In this document: positions 1 to 5,521 of the stretch, piece by piece
Numbering within the stretch: position 1 is the stretch's first letter
Layout of the letters: each line of letters begins with the position of its first letter
Assembly (NCBI GenBank): GCA_029856445.1
Contig: JAHQWY010000141.1
Coordinates: 1-8,921 of the forward strand
Reading direction: 5' to 3'
Length of the DNA: 8,921 nt
DNA from: Promethearchaeia archaeon
Lineage (GTDB): Archaea > Asgardarchaeota > Lokiarchaeia > Sigyniarchaeales > SOKP01
Program-made: the position numbers and the translations under genes
Notes under the pieces: model-generated
Seen by the model: only the letters and a program-made list of their open reading frames with translations
Told to the model about the DNA's origin: nothing
Database searches by the model: none

Positions 1-238
1 GTTTTCCAATTGTCACATTTGCTTTATTAATATCCAATAAATATCTCACAAAGGGATCCGAAACAGTTTTTATATCACTTTTCCTACACTCTTCATAAAT
101 CGCTTTAGCAAGTGAGGTTGCAGACTCTTTATTAATGTCTTTAAAATCCATGTATTCATTAACAAGCCGTAAAATAATTTCTTCCTTTGAAAAACCCTTT
201 TCCATCAACCTTCTAGTTAAACCTTCTAAATCACTCAA
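1..238 (-). CDS. AIR-synthase-like protein (PurM/HypE/SelD superfamily), N-terminal part, cut by the window edge
   Basis: The frame is open from a TTG at 238 to the left edge and gives 79 residues starting LSDLEGLTRRLMEKGFSKEE. A stop codon lies directly before the TTG (239-241), and AGAAGG at 247-252 sits 8 nt upstream, so TTG is the best start; the first ATG is codon 12. This part is the helical N-terminal extension that precedes the ATP-binding domain in an archaeal AIR-synthase-related family. The family call rests mainly on the second, decayed copy at 1800-2277, which aligns with this one and continues into the diagnostic core. Members resemble PurM, HypE and SelD and probably bind ATP; their substrate is not established to my knowledge. 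The gene is divergent from the beta-helix gene. It appears intact as far as it can be seen. Confidence 0.7.
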   Translation of the reverse strand, partial: MSDLEGLTRRLMEKGFSKEEIILRLVNEYMDFKDINKESATSLAKAIYEECRKSDIKTVSDPFVRYLLDINKANVTIGK

Positions 239-246
239 TTATAAAA

Positions 247-252
247 CCTTCT
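247..252 (-). promoter_or_regulatory. Shine-Dalgarno site that fixes a TTG start
   Basis: AGAAGG on the minus strand lies 8 nt before the TTG at 238. It supports TTG as the start of the AIR-synthase-like gene. The decayed copy has an equivalent AGAAGGA (2288-2294) 10 nt before its own TTG. No comparable site is seen before the other genes of this window. Confidence 0.55.
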
Positions 253-274
253 GTATAAAACGCAATCTATATTA

Positions 275-282
275 ATTTATAA
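275..282 (-). promoter_or_regulatory. Putative TATA box of the AIR-synthase-like gene
   Basis: TTATAAAT on the minus strand lies 37-44 nt before the TTG start. Archaeal spacing would put the transcript start near 252, leaving a leader of about 14 nt that just contains the Shine-Dalgarno site. The surrounding DNA is AT-rich, so chance matches are easy; the support is spacing only. Confidence 0.35.
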
Positions 283-380
283 TAAATAATAAGATTTTAA
301 AATATATTACTCATTTAATCTTGAACTATCTTTTCAAAATCTTTAAGACAATAGTCTTAAATATTCAACGATCATTAGTC

Positions 381-388
381 TATTTAAG
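381..388 (+). promoter_or_regulatory. Putative TATA box of the beta-helix protein gene
   Basis: TATTTAAG lies 28-35 nt upstream of the ATG at 416. With archaeal spacing, transcription would start at about 408-414, giving a nearly leaderless message. No Shine-Dalgarno sequence precedes the ATG, which agrees with that. A second weak candidate is TTTATAC at 391-397. Confidence 0.3.
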
Positions 389-415
389 AGTTTATACACT
401 TTTGGCGAAAATAAA

Positions 416-1705
416 ATGAAATCAAATCAAAATACAAAAACAACAATTATTTTAATAATAGGAATATTAATCCCTTTCTCACCTATTTTTATCAACAATC
501 TAAGAATTACTGCCAGAGATCGCCACATTACTTCGATTTATAACGACGAATTCAATCACGAAAATTTAAAAATTTCAGCAGTATCGAAAAAAATTCATAT
601 TGACAACAATTGGACTGCTACGAAGGCTGCGGGGATTTGTACTGGGAATGGTACATATTCCGAACCTTATATCATAGAAGATTTGGTGATAGATGGTGGA
701 GGTTCGGGAAGTTGCATCTTAATTGAAAATTCCGATGTTTACTTTAAGATTGAAAACTGTACTTTATACGATTCGGAAGGGGGGTGTGTTGCTGGAATCT
801 ATTTATTGAATGTTAATAATTCCCAATTAATTGATAACGATTGTTCATCTAATGATTTAGGGATACATCTAAGCTGGGGTGGTTATAACAACACAATAAC
901 AGGAAATATCGTACATAACAATGGGGGTGGGATTTTTTTATCTGGTAGTTATTATAACACCATCTCGGGAAACATTGTAAAAAACAATACATTTGGTGGG
1001 ATATACTTACTTTCTAGTAGTGATAACACCATTTCGGGAAACACTGCAAATGACAATAACATGCTTGGGATACAGTTATATGATAGTTATAATAACACCA
1101 TTTCCGGAAATACAGCAAATAATAATAACCTTGTTGGGATACAGTTATTCTATAGTTATAATAATACCATTTCGGAAAACACCGTAAAAAACCATAGCCA
1201 TTTTGGGATATATATATACAATAGTACAAATAATATTTTTTCGGGAAACATCGTAAATAACAATTTGTTGTATGGGATTTATTTAGAGGTTTGTCTTAAC
1301 AACACAATAACGAAAAACAGTGTAAGTGACAACCTTTTTGGGATATGTCTAGATGAGGAAAGTAATGAGAATAATATATATCTTAATTGTTTTACTAATA
1401 ATGGGCTCAATGCTTTGGATCATGGTTCTAATAATTATTGGGATAATGGAACTATGGGGAATTACTGGTCCGATTATACAGGATTAGATGAAGATAACGA
1501 TAGAATTGGTGATATTCCGTATAATATTGCTGGAACTGCAGGAAGTCAAGACAACTTTCCATTAATGAAATGTCCTCTTTCTCTAAGAGGAACAGGACGA
1601 ATTCCAATCGAACTGATTTTTTTAATTTCGGTTATTAGCGGAGGGGTAGTGATAAACGTTGCAACTCTACTATTAATTAGACGCAAAAGGAAAAGAACTG
1701 AATAA
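416..1705 (+). CDS. Secreted, membrane-anchored right-handed beta-helix protein (NosD-like, PbH1 repeats)
   Basis: This 429-residue protein is predicted to sit on the outside of the cell membrane. A hydrophobic stretch at residues 10-27 acts as signal peptide or anchor. Residues 60-150 hold the entry part (NGTYSEPYIIEDLVIDGGG), with several cysteines (75, 100, 115, 124, 143). Residues 157-320 contain seven coils of 22-24 residues on the pattern NNTISGN-x6-GI-x-L, a parallel beta-helix. Residues 338-383 (NYWDNGTMGNYWSDY, then a D/N-rich DEDNDRIGDIPY) match the end of NosD-type domains. A transmembrane helix at 396-421 is followed by RRKRKR, so the C terminus is probably cytoplasmic. NosD itself works in copper-site assembly of nitrous oxide reductase, but no nos gene is near and only the fold can be claimed. 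Such proteins are often carbohydrate-binding or surface-layer components. The gene is flanked by the intact and the decayed AIR-synthase-like copies. Confidence 0.85.
   Translation: MKSNQNTKTTIILIIGILIPFSPIFINNLRITARDRHITSIYNDEFNHENLKISAVSKKIHIDNNWTATKAAGICTGNGTYSEPYIIEDLVIDGGGSGSCILIENSDVYFKIENCTLYDSEGGCVAGIYLLNVNNSQLIDNDCSSNDLGIHLSWGGYNNTITGNIVHNNGGGIFLSGSYYNTISGNIVKNNTFGGIYLLSSSDNTISGNTANDNNMLGIQLYDSYNNTISGNTANNNNLVGIQLFYSYNNTISENTVKNHSHFGIYIYNSTNNIFSGNIVNNNLLYGIYLEVCLNNTITKNSVSDNLFGICLDEESNENNIYLNCFTNNGLNALDHGSNNYWDNGTMGNYWSDYTGLDEDNDRIGDIPYNIAGTAGSQDNFPLMKCPLSLRGTGRIPIELIFLISVISGGVVINVATLLLIRRKRKRTE
887..1375 (+). repeat. Coding tandem repeat of about 69 bp (beta-helix coils)
   Basis: Seven consecutive units of 66-72 bp inside the beta-helix gene each encode one coil. 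The conserved part is AACACCATTTCGGGAAAC and close variants, encoding NTISGN. The middle units (about 1020-1190) are most alike at DNA level, which suggests recent copying of coils. The repeats stay in frame and have no spacers. Confidence 0.8.
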
Positions 1706-1799
1706 TACACTATTTCTTATATCTCCCTACTTTAATTTTTCCATGGAATTTTCATTGAAATCAGACGTTGAATTTACTTTTCAGGAAATTTACAAATTT
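1706..1799. other. Short non-coding gap after the beta-helix gene
   Basis: I see no gene, clear terminator hairpin or repeat here. It separates the 3' end of the beta-helix gene from the truncated 3' end of the AIR-synthase-like pseudogene, so the junction that removed the rest of the pseudogene must lie in or near it. The minus strand has several stops and no recognisable continuation of the family. Confidence 0.5.
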
Positions 1800-2277
1800 C
1801 TAATTTGTCAAACATTCGTAGTTTAAATCTCTCAGACATGCTCGAGCTACATGAAATCCGCATATGAATGGGAAATCACTTAGACGAGAATGAATCCCCT
1901 CTATTTTTGAAACGATAATTAAACTTTTTTCATCAAATTTATTGTTTTTAAATCCCACACTATCTTGTAAACGAACTGCTCCGGCATCGTCCAGAGATTA
2001 AGGAGCTAAATACGCTTTTGATTCCGTCTCTGATAATTCTGCTATTAATTTATGAACAAAAAAATCTCCAGATCCCCTACAACCTACACCTTGTTTGCCT
2101 ACTGAAACATTAGCTTTATTAATATTTAAAATATCTCTAATAAAGGGGTTTGACACTCTGTTAATATCTTTTTTCTGGCATTCCTCCAATATTGCTTTTG
2201 CTAAATCTATCAGGAATTTCTGCTTCAGAATATCCTTTTTTTATTAAATTTCTTGTTAATCGATCTAGATCGCTCAA
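1800..2277 (-). pseudogene. Decayed second copy of the AIR-synthase-like gene
   Basis: From TTG at 2277 the frame reads LSDLDRLTRNLIKKGYSEAE, matching the start of the intact copy at 1-238. At 2205-2214 a net loss of 53 nt relative to that copy shifts the frame. The next frame then reads DLAKAILEECQKKDI and on through NINKANVSVGK, again matching. Over the two blocks I count 38 identical residues of 59. Next comes GVGCRGSGDFFVHKLIAEL, a TAA at 1998-2000 where a coding codon is expected (CAA to TAA would explain it), then SLDDAGAV, and GIHSRLSDFPF and GFHVARACLRDL, hallmark stretches of the archaeal AIR-synthase-like family as I recall it. Similarity ends near 1824 and the frame stops at 1800-1802, so the C-terminal two thirds is missing. 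Frameshift, nonsense codon and truncation together make this a pseudogene. Confidence 0.85.
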
Positions 2278-2317
2278 ATTGCTCAAATCCTTCTAAATCA
2301 CTAAAATCTATGAATTA

Positions 2318-2342
2318 AAGTATATAATATATTTAAATTATT
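2318..2342. promoter_or_regulatory. AT-only divergent promoter region between the pseudogene and mptG
   Basis: TATATAATATATTTAAATTA (2321-2340) contains TATA-like matches on both strands. Rightwards, ATATTTAAA at 2329-2337 could start an mptG message near 2355-2363. Leftwards it would serve the AIR-synthase-like pseudogene starting at 2277. A weaker box, TTAATTATA at 2353-2361, has the same distance to the mptG ATG as the boxes of other genes here. Support is by composition and position only. Confidence 0.35.
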
Positions 2343-2389
2343 TTGAAAATTCTTAATTATAGTTGAAATATCTTTTACAAAAAACTAAT

Positions 2390-3400
2390 ATGACTTCTTT
2401 AAGAATTACAACACCTTGTCGAATACATCTTTCTTTAATAGATGAGAACGGTTATACAGGTAGGGTTGATGGAGGAATTGGTCTTATGTTAGACCGTCCT
2501 AATGTAGTACTTGAAGCTTCCAACAGTGCAAAAGAATTTAAAATTGAAGCTCATAAATATTATCGAGAATCAATTGAAGTAATCAATGAGATTGCATCGA
2601 AGGTCTTTAAAACGTTTAATATAAGTAACAAAAATTTTCACTTCAAACTTAAAAGGTACTTTCCTTCACATGTAGGATTAGGCTCAAAAACTCAATTATC
2701 TTTAGCAATAGCTTGTGCAATAACAAAATTAAAGAGTCTTAATCGTTTGACCACTGAACAATTAACCCAACTCGTAGAAAGAGGGGGTACTTCAGGAATT
2801 GGATGGAGAGGTTTTGAAACTGGAGGTTTCATTTTAGATGGTGGGCATGACTTTGGGAAGGGTAAAGAGAAAGAAACATTTTTACCATCCTCAGCTGCAA
2901 CCGCAGTTAATCCTGCCCTGACTATTTCAAGACATGCTATCCCTGAAAATTGGAGGTTTGTTTTAGTAATCCCTAATCTAAAGAAGGGAGCATATGGGGA
3001 TGAGGAGATTAGTGTTTTTCAAAATTATGCTCCGATCCCAAAACACGAGGTTAATGAGGTATCTCATCAGATATTGATGAAGATCATTCCTAATTTAATT
3101 AAAAACAATTTAAAAGGCTTTGGGGAAGGTTTAAAAAGAATTCAGAGCTTAGGTTTTAAAAAAATTGAAATAGATCTACAACATGATGTCGTTAAAAATC
3201 TATTAAAATTTTTTGAGGATTATGGTTTAAAAGCATATGGAATGTCCTCATTTGGACCTAGTGTTATCGGAATCGTAGAATCCGATACGGAGGCAGATGA
3301 TCTCTTAAAAGCTGTTCAAAAAAATCAAAAAAATGGAGGAGGTCATATCTATATCTGTAAACCGAATAATACTGGAGCAAAAATCGAATATATTGATTGA
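2390..3400 (+). CDS. mptG: Beta-ribofuranosylaminobenzene 5'-phosphate synthase (beta-RFAP synthase)
   Basis: This cytoplasmic enzyme joins PRPP to an aminobenzoate-type acceptor with loss of CO2 and pyrophosphate, the committed step of H4MPT and methanopterin synthesis. It belongs to the GHMP-kinase fold. The frame is open from a TTG at 2363, but I take the ATG at 2390 (336 residues), because family proteins begin right at the strand that reads RITTPCRIHLSLIDENG. Key parts are GRVDGGIGL (residues 24-32), the GHMP loop PSHVGLGSK (92-100), the family signature RGGTSGIG followed by GGFILDGGH (131-153), and the C-terminal AYGMSSFGPSVIGI (282-295). Length is normal for the family. mptD starts 5 nt after its stop, so the two are almost certainly cotranscribed. 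No Shine-Dalgarno site is visible. Confidence 0.93.
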   Translation: MTSLRITTPCRIHLSLIDENGYTGRVDGGIGLMLDRPNVVLEASNSAKEFKIEAHKYYRESIEVINEIASKVFKTFNISNKNFHFKLKRYFPSHVGLGSKTQLSLAIACAITKLKSLNRLTTEQLTQLVERGGTSGIGWRGFETGGFILDGGHDFGKGKEKETFLPSSAATAVNPALTISRHAIPENWRFVLVIPNLKKGAYGDEEISVFQNYAPIPKHEVNEVSHQILMKIIPNLIKNNLKGFGEGLKRIQSLGFKKIEIDLQHDVVKNLLKFFEDYGLKAYGMSSFGPSVIGIVESDTEADDLLKAVQKNQKNGGGHIYICKPNNTGAKIEYID

Positions 3401-3405
3401 TTTAA

Positions 3406-3801
3406 ATGCCTAAGTCGAATGATAAAATATATTTTTCACCCGATTTAAGTAAAAGAGAGAGAGCTTGCTTTGAAACTGGTATTAAGCTTGGTGCCCTTTA
3501 TCACATTCTCTCAGGTATTCCTATAAGTTCAGATGAGAAGATTATTGATCCTATAGAAAAAGGATTTGAAGCAGCTATCTCTTGTCAACCATTTGTTAAA
3601 TCTGTCCGAATAATTTTGGATAGAGATAAAATTGTAGGTACTAAATTCACAGAATTTGATTATGACGAGATCACAGGAAAGATTATTCGCGCAGAAGTAG
3701 TTCTTAGATATGAGAATATTGAAGTAATTGCAAAAATTGATTGGATCGAAGAAATGCAGTATCCTCTTATGTATATTGAAGAGATTCAAGAAATACAATA
3801 G
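3406..3801 (+). CDS. mptD: Archaeal-type dihydroneopterin aldolase (MptD family)
   Basis: The 131-residue product matches the small archaeal MptD family, which cleaves 7,8-dihydroneopterin to 6-hydroxymethyl-7,8-dihydropterin and glycolaldehyde on the way to methanopterin-type cofactors. It is unrelated to bacterial FolB. The family signature RACFETGIKLGALYHILSG lies at residues 19-37 and SCQPFVKSV at 59-67. The ending, WIEEMQYPLMYIEEI (113-127), is also typical. Glu23, His33 and Gln61 are the likely active-site polar residues, judged from family conservation as I remember it. The ATG at 3406 lies 5 nt after the mptG stop and has no Shine-Dalgarno site, so translation probably depends on coupling. 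The pairing of pterin-branch and RFAP-branch genes confirms that both serve H4MPT synthesis. Confidence 0.85.
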   Translation: MPKSNDKIYFSPDLSKRERACFETGIKLGALYHILSGIPISSDEKIIDPIEKGFEAAISCQPFVKSVRIILDRDKIVGTKFTEFDYDEITGKIIRAEVVLRYENIEVIAKIDWIEEMQYPLMYIEEIQEIQ

Positions 3802-3814
3802 TCAAATAATCGGA

Positions 3815-4519
3815 TTAACCTATTATTCTACTTATATATTTATTAACTAATTCTTTAGTTTTTAGAGCATTTTTATTTTTTCCAAATCTTTCAATATTTT
3901 CCATATGATCGATTATTTTTACATAGATTTTTGAAAGAAGAGGTTGGTTCTTGTTTTCTTTGGCAATTTTTAAACGGGTTGCTAAAATAATTGTTTCTAA
4001 AGCTAGATTTTCTGCTCTATTGAATAATTTACTCGATTCTTGAAATTTTTCAGAATAAATAACATTTAAATTAAATACTGGTATTATAGCTTCCCCAAAA
4101 TCATCTGACTTAGTTTTTTGAAATTCATGCGAAACCTCACCTATTAGTATTCCCCATGCCTTCTTTATATAAGGTATATCCATCTTATGAGATTCTAAAT
4201 ATTTAAAATCATAATAATTCGAAGGAAAATCTGTCAATCCAATAGTAGAAAATGGCTCTTTTAAAGCTGCTAGAGCATATAAATAAACATCATCAACGAA
4301 GTTAATAGCAATCATACTATATTCTTTAAGGTTTTTATAGGTTGCGGTGCTATATAAAGGCGATATCTGGATTTGATCTCCCTCTATCATTCTTATACCC
4401 ATACAGGAAGCATTAGGTTTAATGACTTTATTTTCTGAGGTTATAGAATAAGTTGTAGCAATAATTTCATATAAATTATCTTTCTTCAACCCAAAATCTT
4501 GATAATCAAGCATTTTCAT
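3815..4519 (-). CDS. DUF447-family protein, FMN-binding split barrel
   Basis: The 234-residue cytoplasmic protein has the DUF447 layout. Its N-terminal half is a flavin-reductase-like split barrel: YEIIATTYS (residues 17-25), PNASCMGIRM (35-44), YKNLKEYSMIAINF (61-74) and a DD pair at 76-77. A helical C-terminal domain (about 165-234) follows. Structures of archaeal members reportedly bind FMN; the reaction is unknown to me. I recall the family also in H4MPT gene clusters of methylotrophic bacteria, which would fit its position facing mptG-mptD, but I cannot check this here. It converges on mptD with 13 nt between the genes. ATGs at 4519 (codon 1) and 4513 (codon 3) are both possible starts. 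It lies downstream of the PNPOx-like gene on the same strand, with 68 nt between them. Confidence 0.8.
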   Translation of the reverse strand: MKMLDYQDFGLKKDNLYEIIATTYSITSENKVIKPNASCMGIRMIEGDQIQISPLYSTATYKNLKEYSMIAINFVDDVYLYALAALKEPFSTIGLTDFPSNYYDFKYLESHKMDIPYIKKAWGILIGEVSHEFQKTKSDDFGEAIIPVFNLNVIYSEKFQESSKLFNRAENLALETIILATRLKIAKENKNQPLLSKIYVKIIDHMENIERFGKNKNALKTKELVNKYISRIIG

Positions 4520-4556
4520 TTAATAGTATTACTGTTGTTATTTTCTTCATTTTGTC

Positions 4557-4565
4557 ATTTATAAT
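4557..4565 (-). promoter_or_regulatory. Putative TATA box of the DUF447 gene
   Basis: ATTATAAAT on the minus strand lies 38-46 nt before the ATG at 4519, the same spacing as the boxes before the GRE and PNPOx-like genes. A transcript start near 4535 would give a leader of about 16 nt. It suggests the gene can be transcribed apart from its upstream neighbour. Confidence 0.3.
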
Positions 4566-4583
4566 TTCTCTATGAAAGAGAAA
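4565..4583 (-). terminator. Small inverted repeat just after the PNPOx-like gene (weak terminator or operator)
   Basis: TTTCTCT (4565-4571) and AGAGAAA (4577-4583) form a perfect 7-bp stem with a 5-nt loop, starting 4 nt past the stop of the PNPOx-like gene. It touches the putative TATA box of the DUF447 gene (4557-4565). It may be a weak terminator hairpin or an operator. There is no long T-tract after it. Confidence 0.2.
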
Positions 4584-4587
4584 GAAA

Positions 4588-5472
4588 CTAGAGACTAAAT
4601 TTAGTAACTTTCGGTCTGGTTTCAATTTCAGGATAAATTTTACCGGGAATAGGGGGTGAACTATTATAAATTTCTTCAATATCTACTAATCCATATTCAA
4701 TATCTTCGACTTCTTGAATACTAGTAAATGTTCCTTTTACTACTTGGCTAGCCATATCGAAATTAGCACTAATTATCGCAACTTTTGAATTAACAGGAAT
4801 CTGCAACAAATCTTCTCTTAAAGCTGTTAAAGGAAAAAAGAGTCTATTATGATCAACAGCATTGAGTTGAAGATTTGGGATAATAATAGGATAACCATCA
4901 GATGAATCAATATATGCAATCGCTCTAACACCTATCGGATTTGTAAATAGTTTGTATCCTATAATATTTAATCGTTTCTCTTCTAATCCGGTTTTTGCTT
5001 CATTTTTAATGATTCTCAGAGTTTTTTTTGGTATACCACCAGCTGGTAAATCTCTAATGGGAGTCACAGACATAACTTTGTTATAAAAAACTTTATAAAC
5101 ATTTATATATGTAAAATATCGCATAAAATCTGATCGATTAAAATATTCAAGGTCATCTCCTTCGGTTTTTGTATGATCAAATTTAGCTTTTACTTGGATG
5201 AACTTGAAAGGAGGCTCTGCAGTCATATATAATAATCCTTCTTTTGGATTTTTTTGCACATTTTCCTTACTTGTACCCATAAAGAATTGTCCCCATACTA
5301 TTCGATCTCTGCTTATGGCCCGATTTGATGTAATCAATGTAATATGGGGCCAATCACGTGAATCTATAGTTGATACTAATTTTACCATCACATCTGGTTG
5401 AGTAAATTTAATAAGTTTATCTGAAAATTCATAAATCCAACCAGCTTTATCAATATTATCAGATGTCGTCAT
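4588..5472 (-). CDS. Tandem split-barrel (pyridoxamine 5'-phosphate oxidase-like) flavoprotein
   Basis: The 294-residue protein looks like two PNPOx-type split-barrel units in one chain. The first (about residues 27-140) has VSTIDSRDWPHITLITSNRA, then WGQFFMGTSKENVQKNPKEG, the usual strand-helix order around the FMN phosphate site. The second (about 168-255) has GVRAIAYIDSSDGYPIIIPN and later NSKVAIISANFD. Whether each binds FMN, F420 or another cofactor cannot be told. The function is unknown; a redox or stress role, or support of the neighbouring glycyl radical enzyme, is a guess. It begins 49 nt after the GRE stop on the same strand, with its own TATA-like box and no Shine-Dalgarno site, so readthrough from the GRE and independent transcription are both possible. 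Confidence 0.75.
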   Translation of the reverse strand: MTTSDNIDKAGWIYEFSDKLIKFTQPDVMVKLVSTIDSRDWPHITLITSNRAISRDRIVWGQFFMGTSKENVQKNPKEGLLYMTAEPPFKFIQVKAKFDHTKTEGDDLEYFNRSDFMRYFTYINVYKVFYNKVMSVTPIRDLPAGGIPKKTLRIIKNEAKTGLEEKRLNIIGYKLFTNPIGVRAIAYIDSSDGYPIIIPNLQLNAVDHNRLFFPLTALREDLLQIPVNSKVAIISANFDMASQVVKGTFTSIQEVEDIEYGLVDIEEIYNSSPPIPGKIYPEIETRPKVTKFSL

Positions 5473-5510
5473 TATTAAAATTTTTTTAGATTTAACTATT
5501 AATTAAAATT

Positions 5511-5520
5511 AATATAAATT
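5511..5520 (-). promoter_or_regulatory. Putative TATA box of the PNPOx-like gene
   Basis: AATTTATATT on the minus strand lies 39-48 nt before the ATG at 5472 and directly after the GRE stop codon. Archaeal spacing predicts a start near 5490 and a leader of about 18 nt. The whole 49-nt gap is AT-rich, so the match is weak by itself. Confidence 0.3.
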
Positions 5521-5521
5521 T

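Noticed and set aside
993..1229. Open frames on both strands inside the beta-helix gene
   Set aside because: They are shadow frames created by the repeats, with low-complexity products and no family resemblance.
887..1375. Regular repeats that could suggest a CRISPR array
   Set aside because: The period is about 69 bp, the units are in frame and contiguous, there are no unique spacers, and the product is a textbook beta-helix coil pattern.
416..1705. Copper-processing NosD of the nitrous oxide reductase cluster
   Set aside because: Only the fold is shared. No nosZ, nosF, nosY or copper-binding motif is present, so a nos function is not claimed.
1998..2000. Recoded stop codon in an otherwise working gene
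   Set aside because: The codon is TAA, not TAG or TGA, it lacks any recoding context that I can see, and the same copy also has a frameshift and a missing 3' part.
3529..3798. Minus-strand open frame opposite mptD
   Set aside because: It overlaps a well-supported gene fully and its product is rich in Phe, Asn and Ile with no recognisable motif.
3802..3840. Inverted repeat AATAAT/ATTATT between mptD and the DUF447 gene as a bidirectional terminator
   Set aside because: The stem is only 6 A-T pairs with an 11-nt loop in very AT-rich DNA, which is expected by chance.
5198..5401. Plus-strand open frame opposite the PNPOx-like gene
   Set aside because: It is fully antisense to a gene with clear domain features and has no recognisable product.
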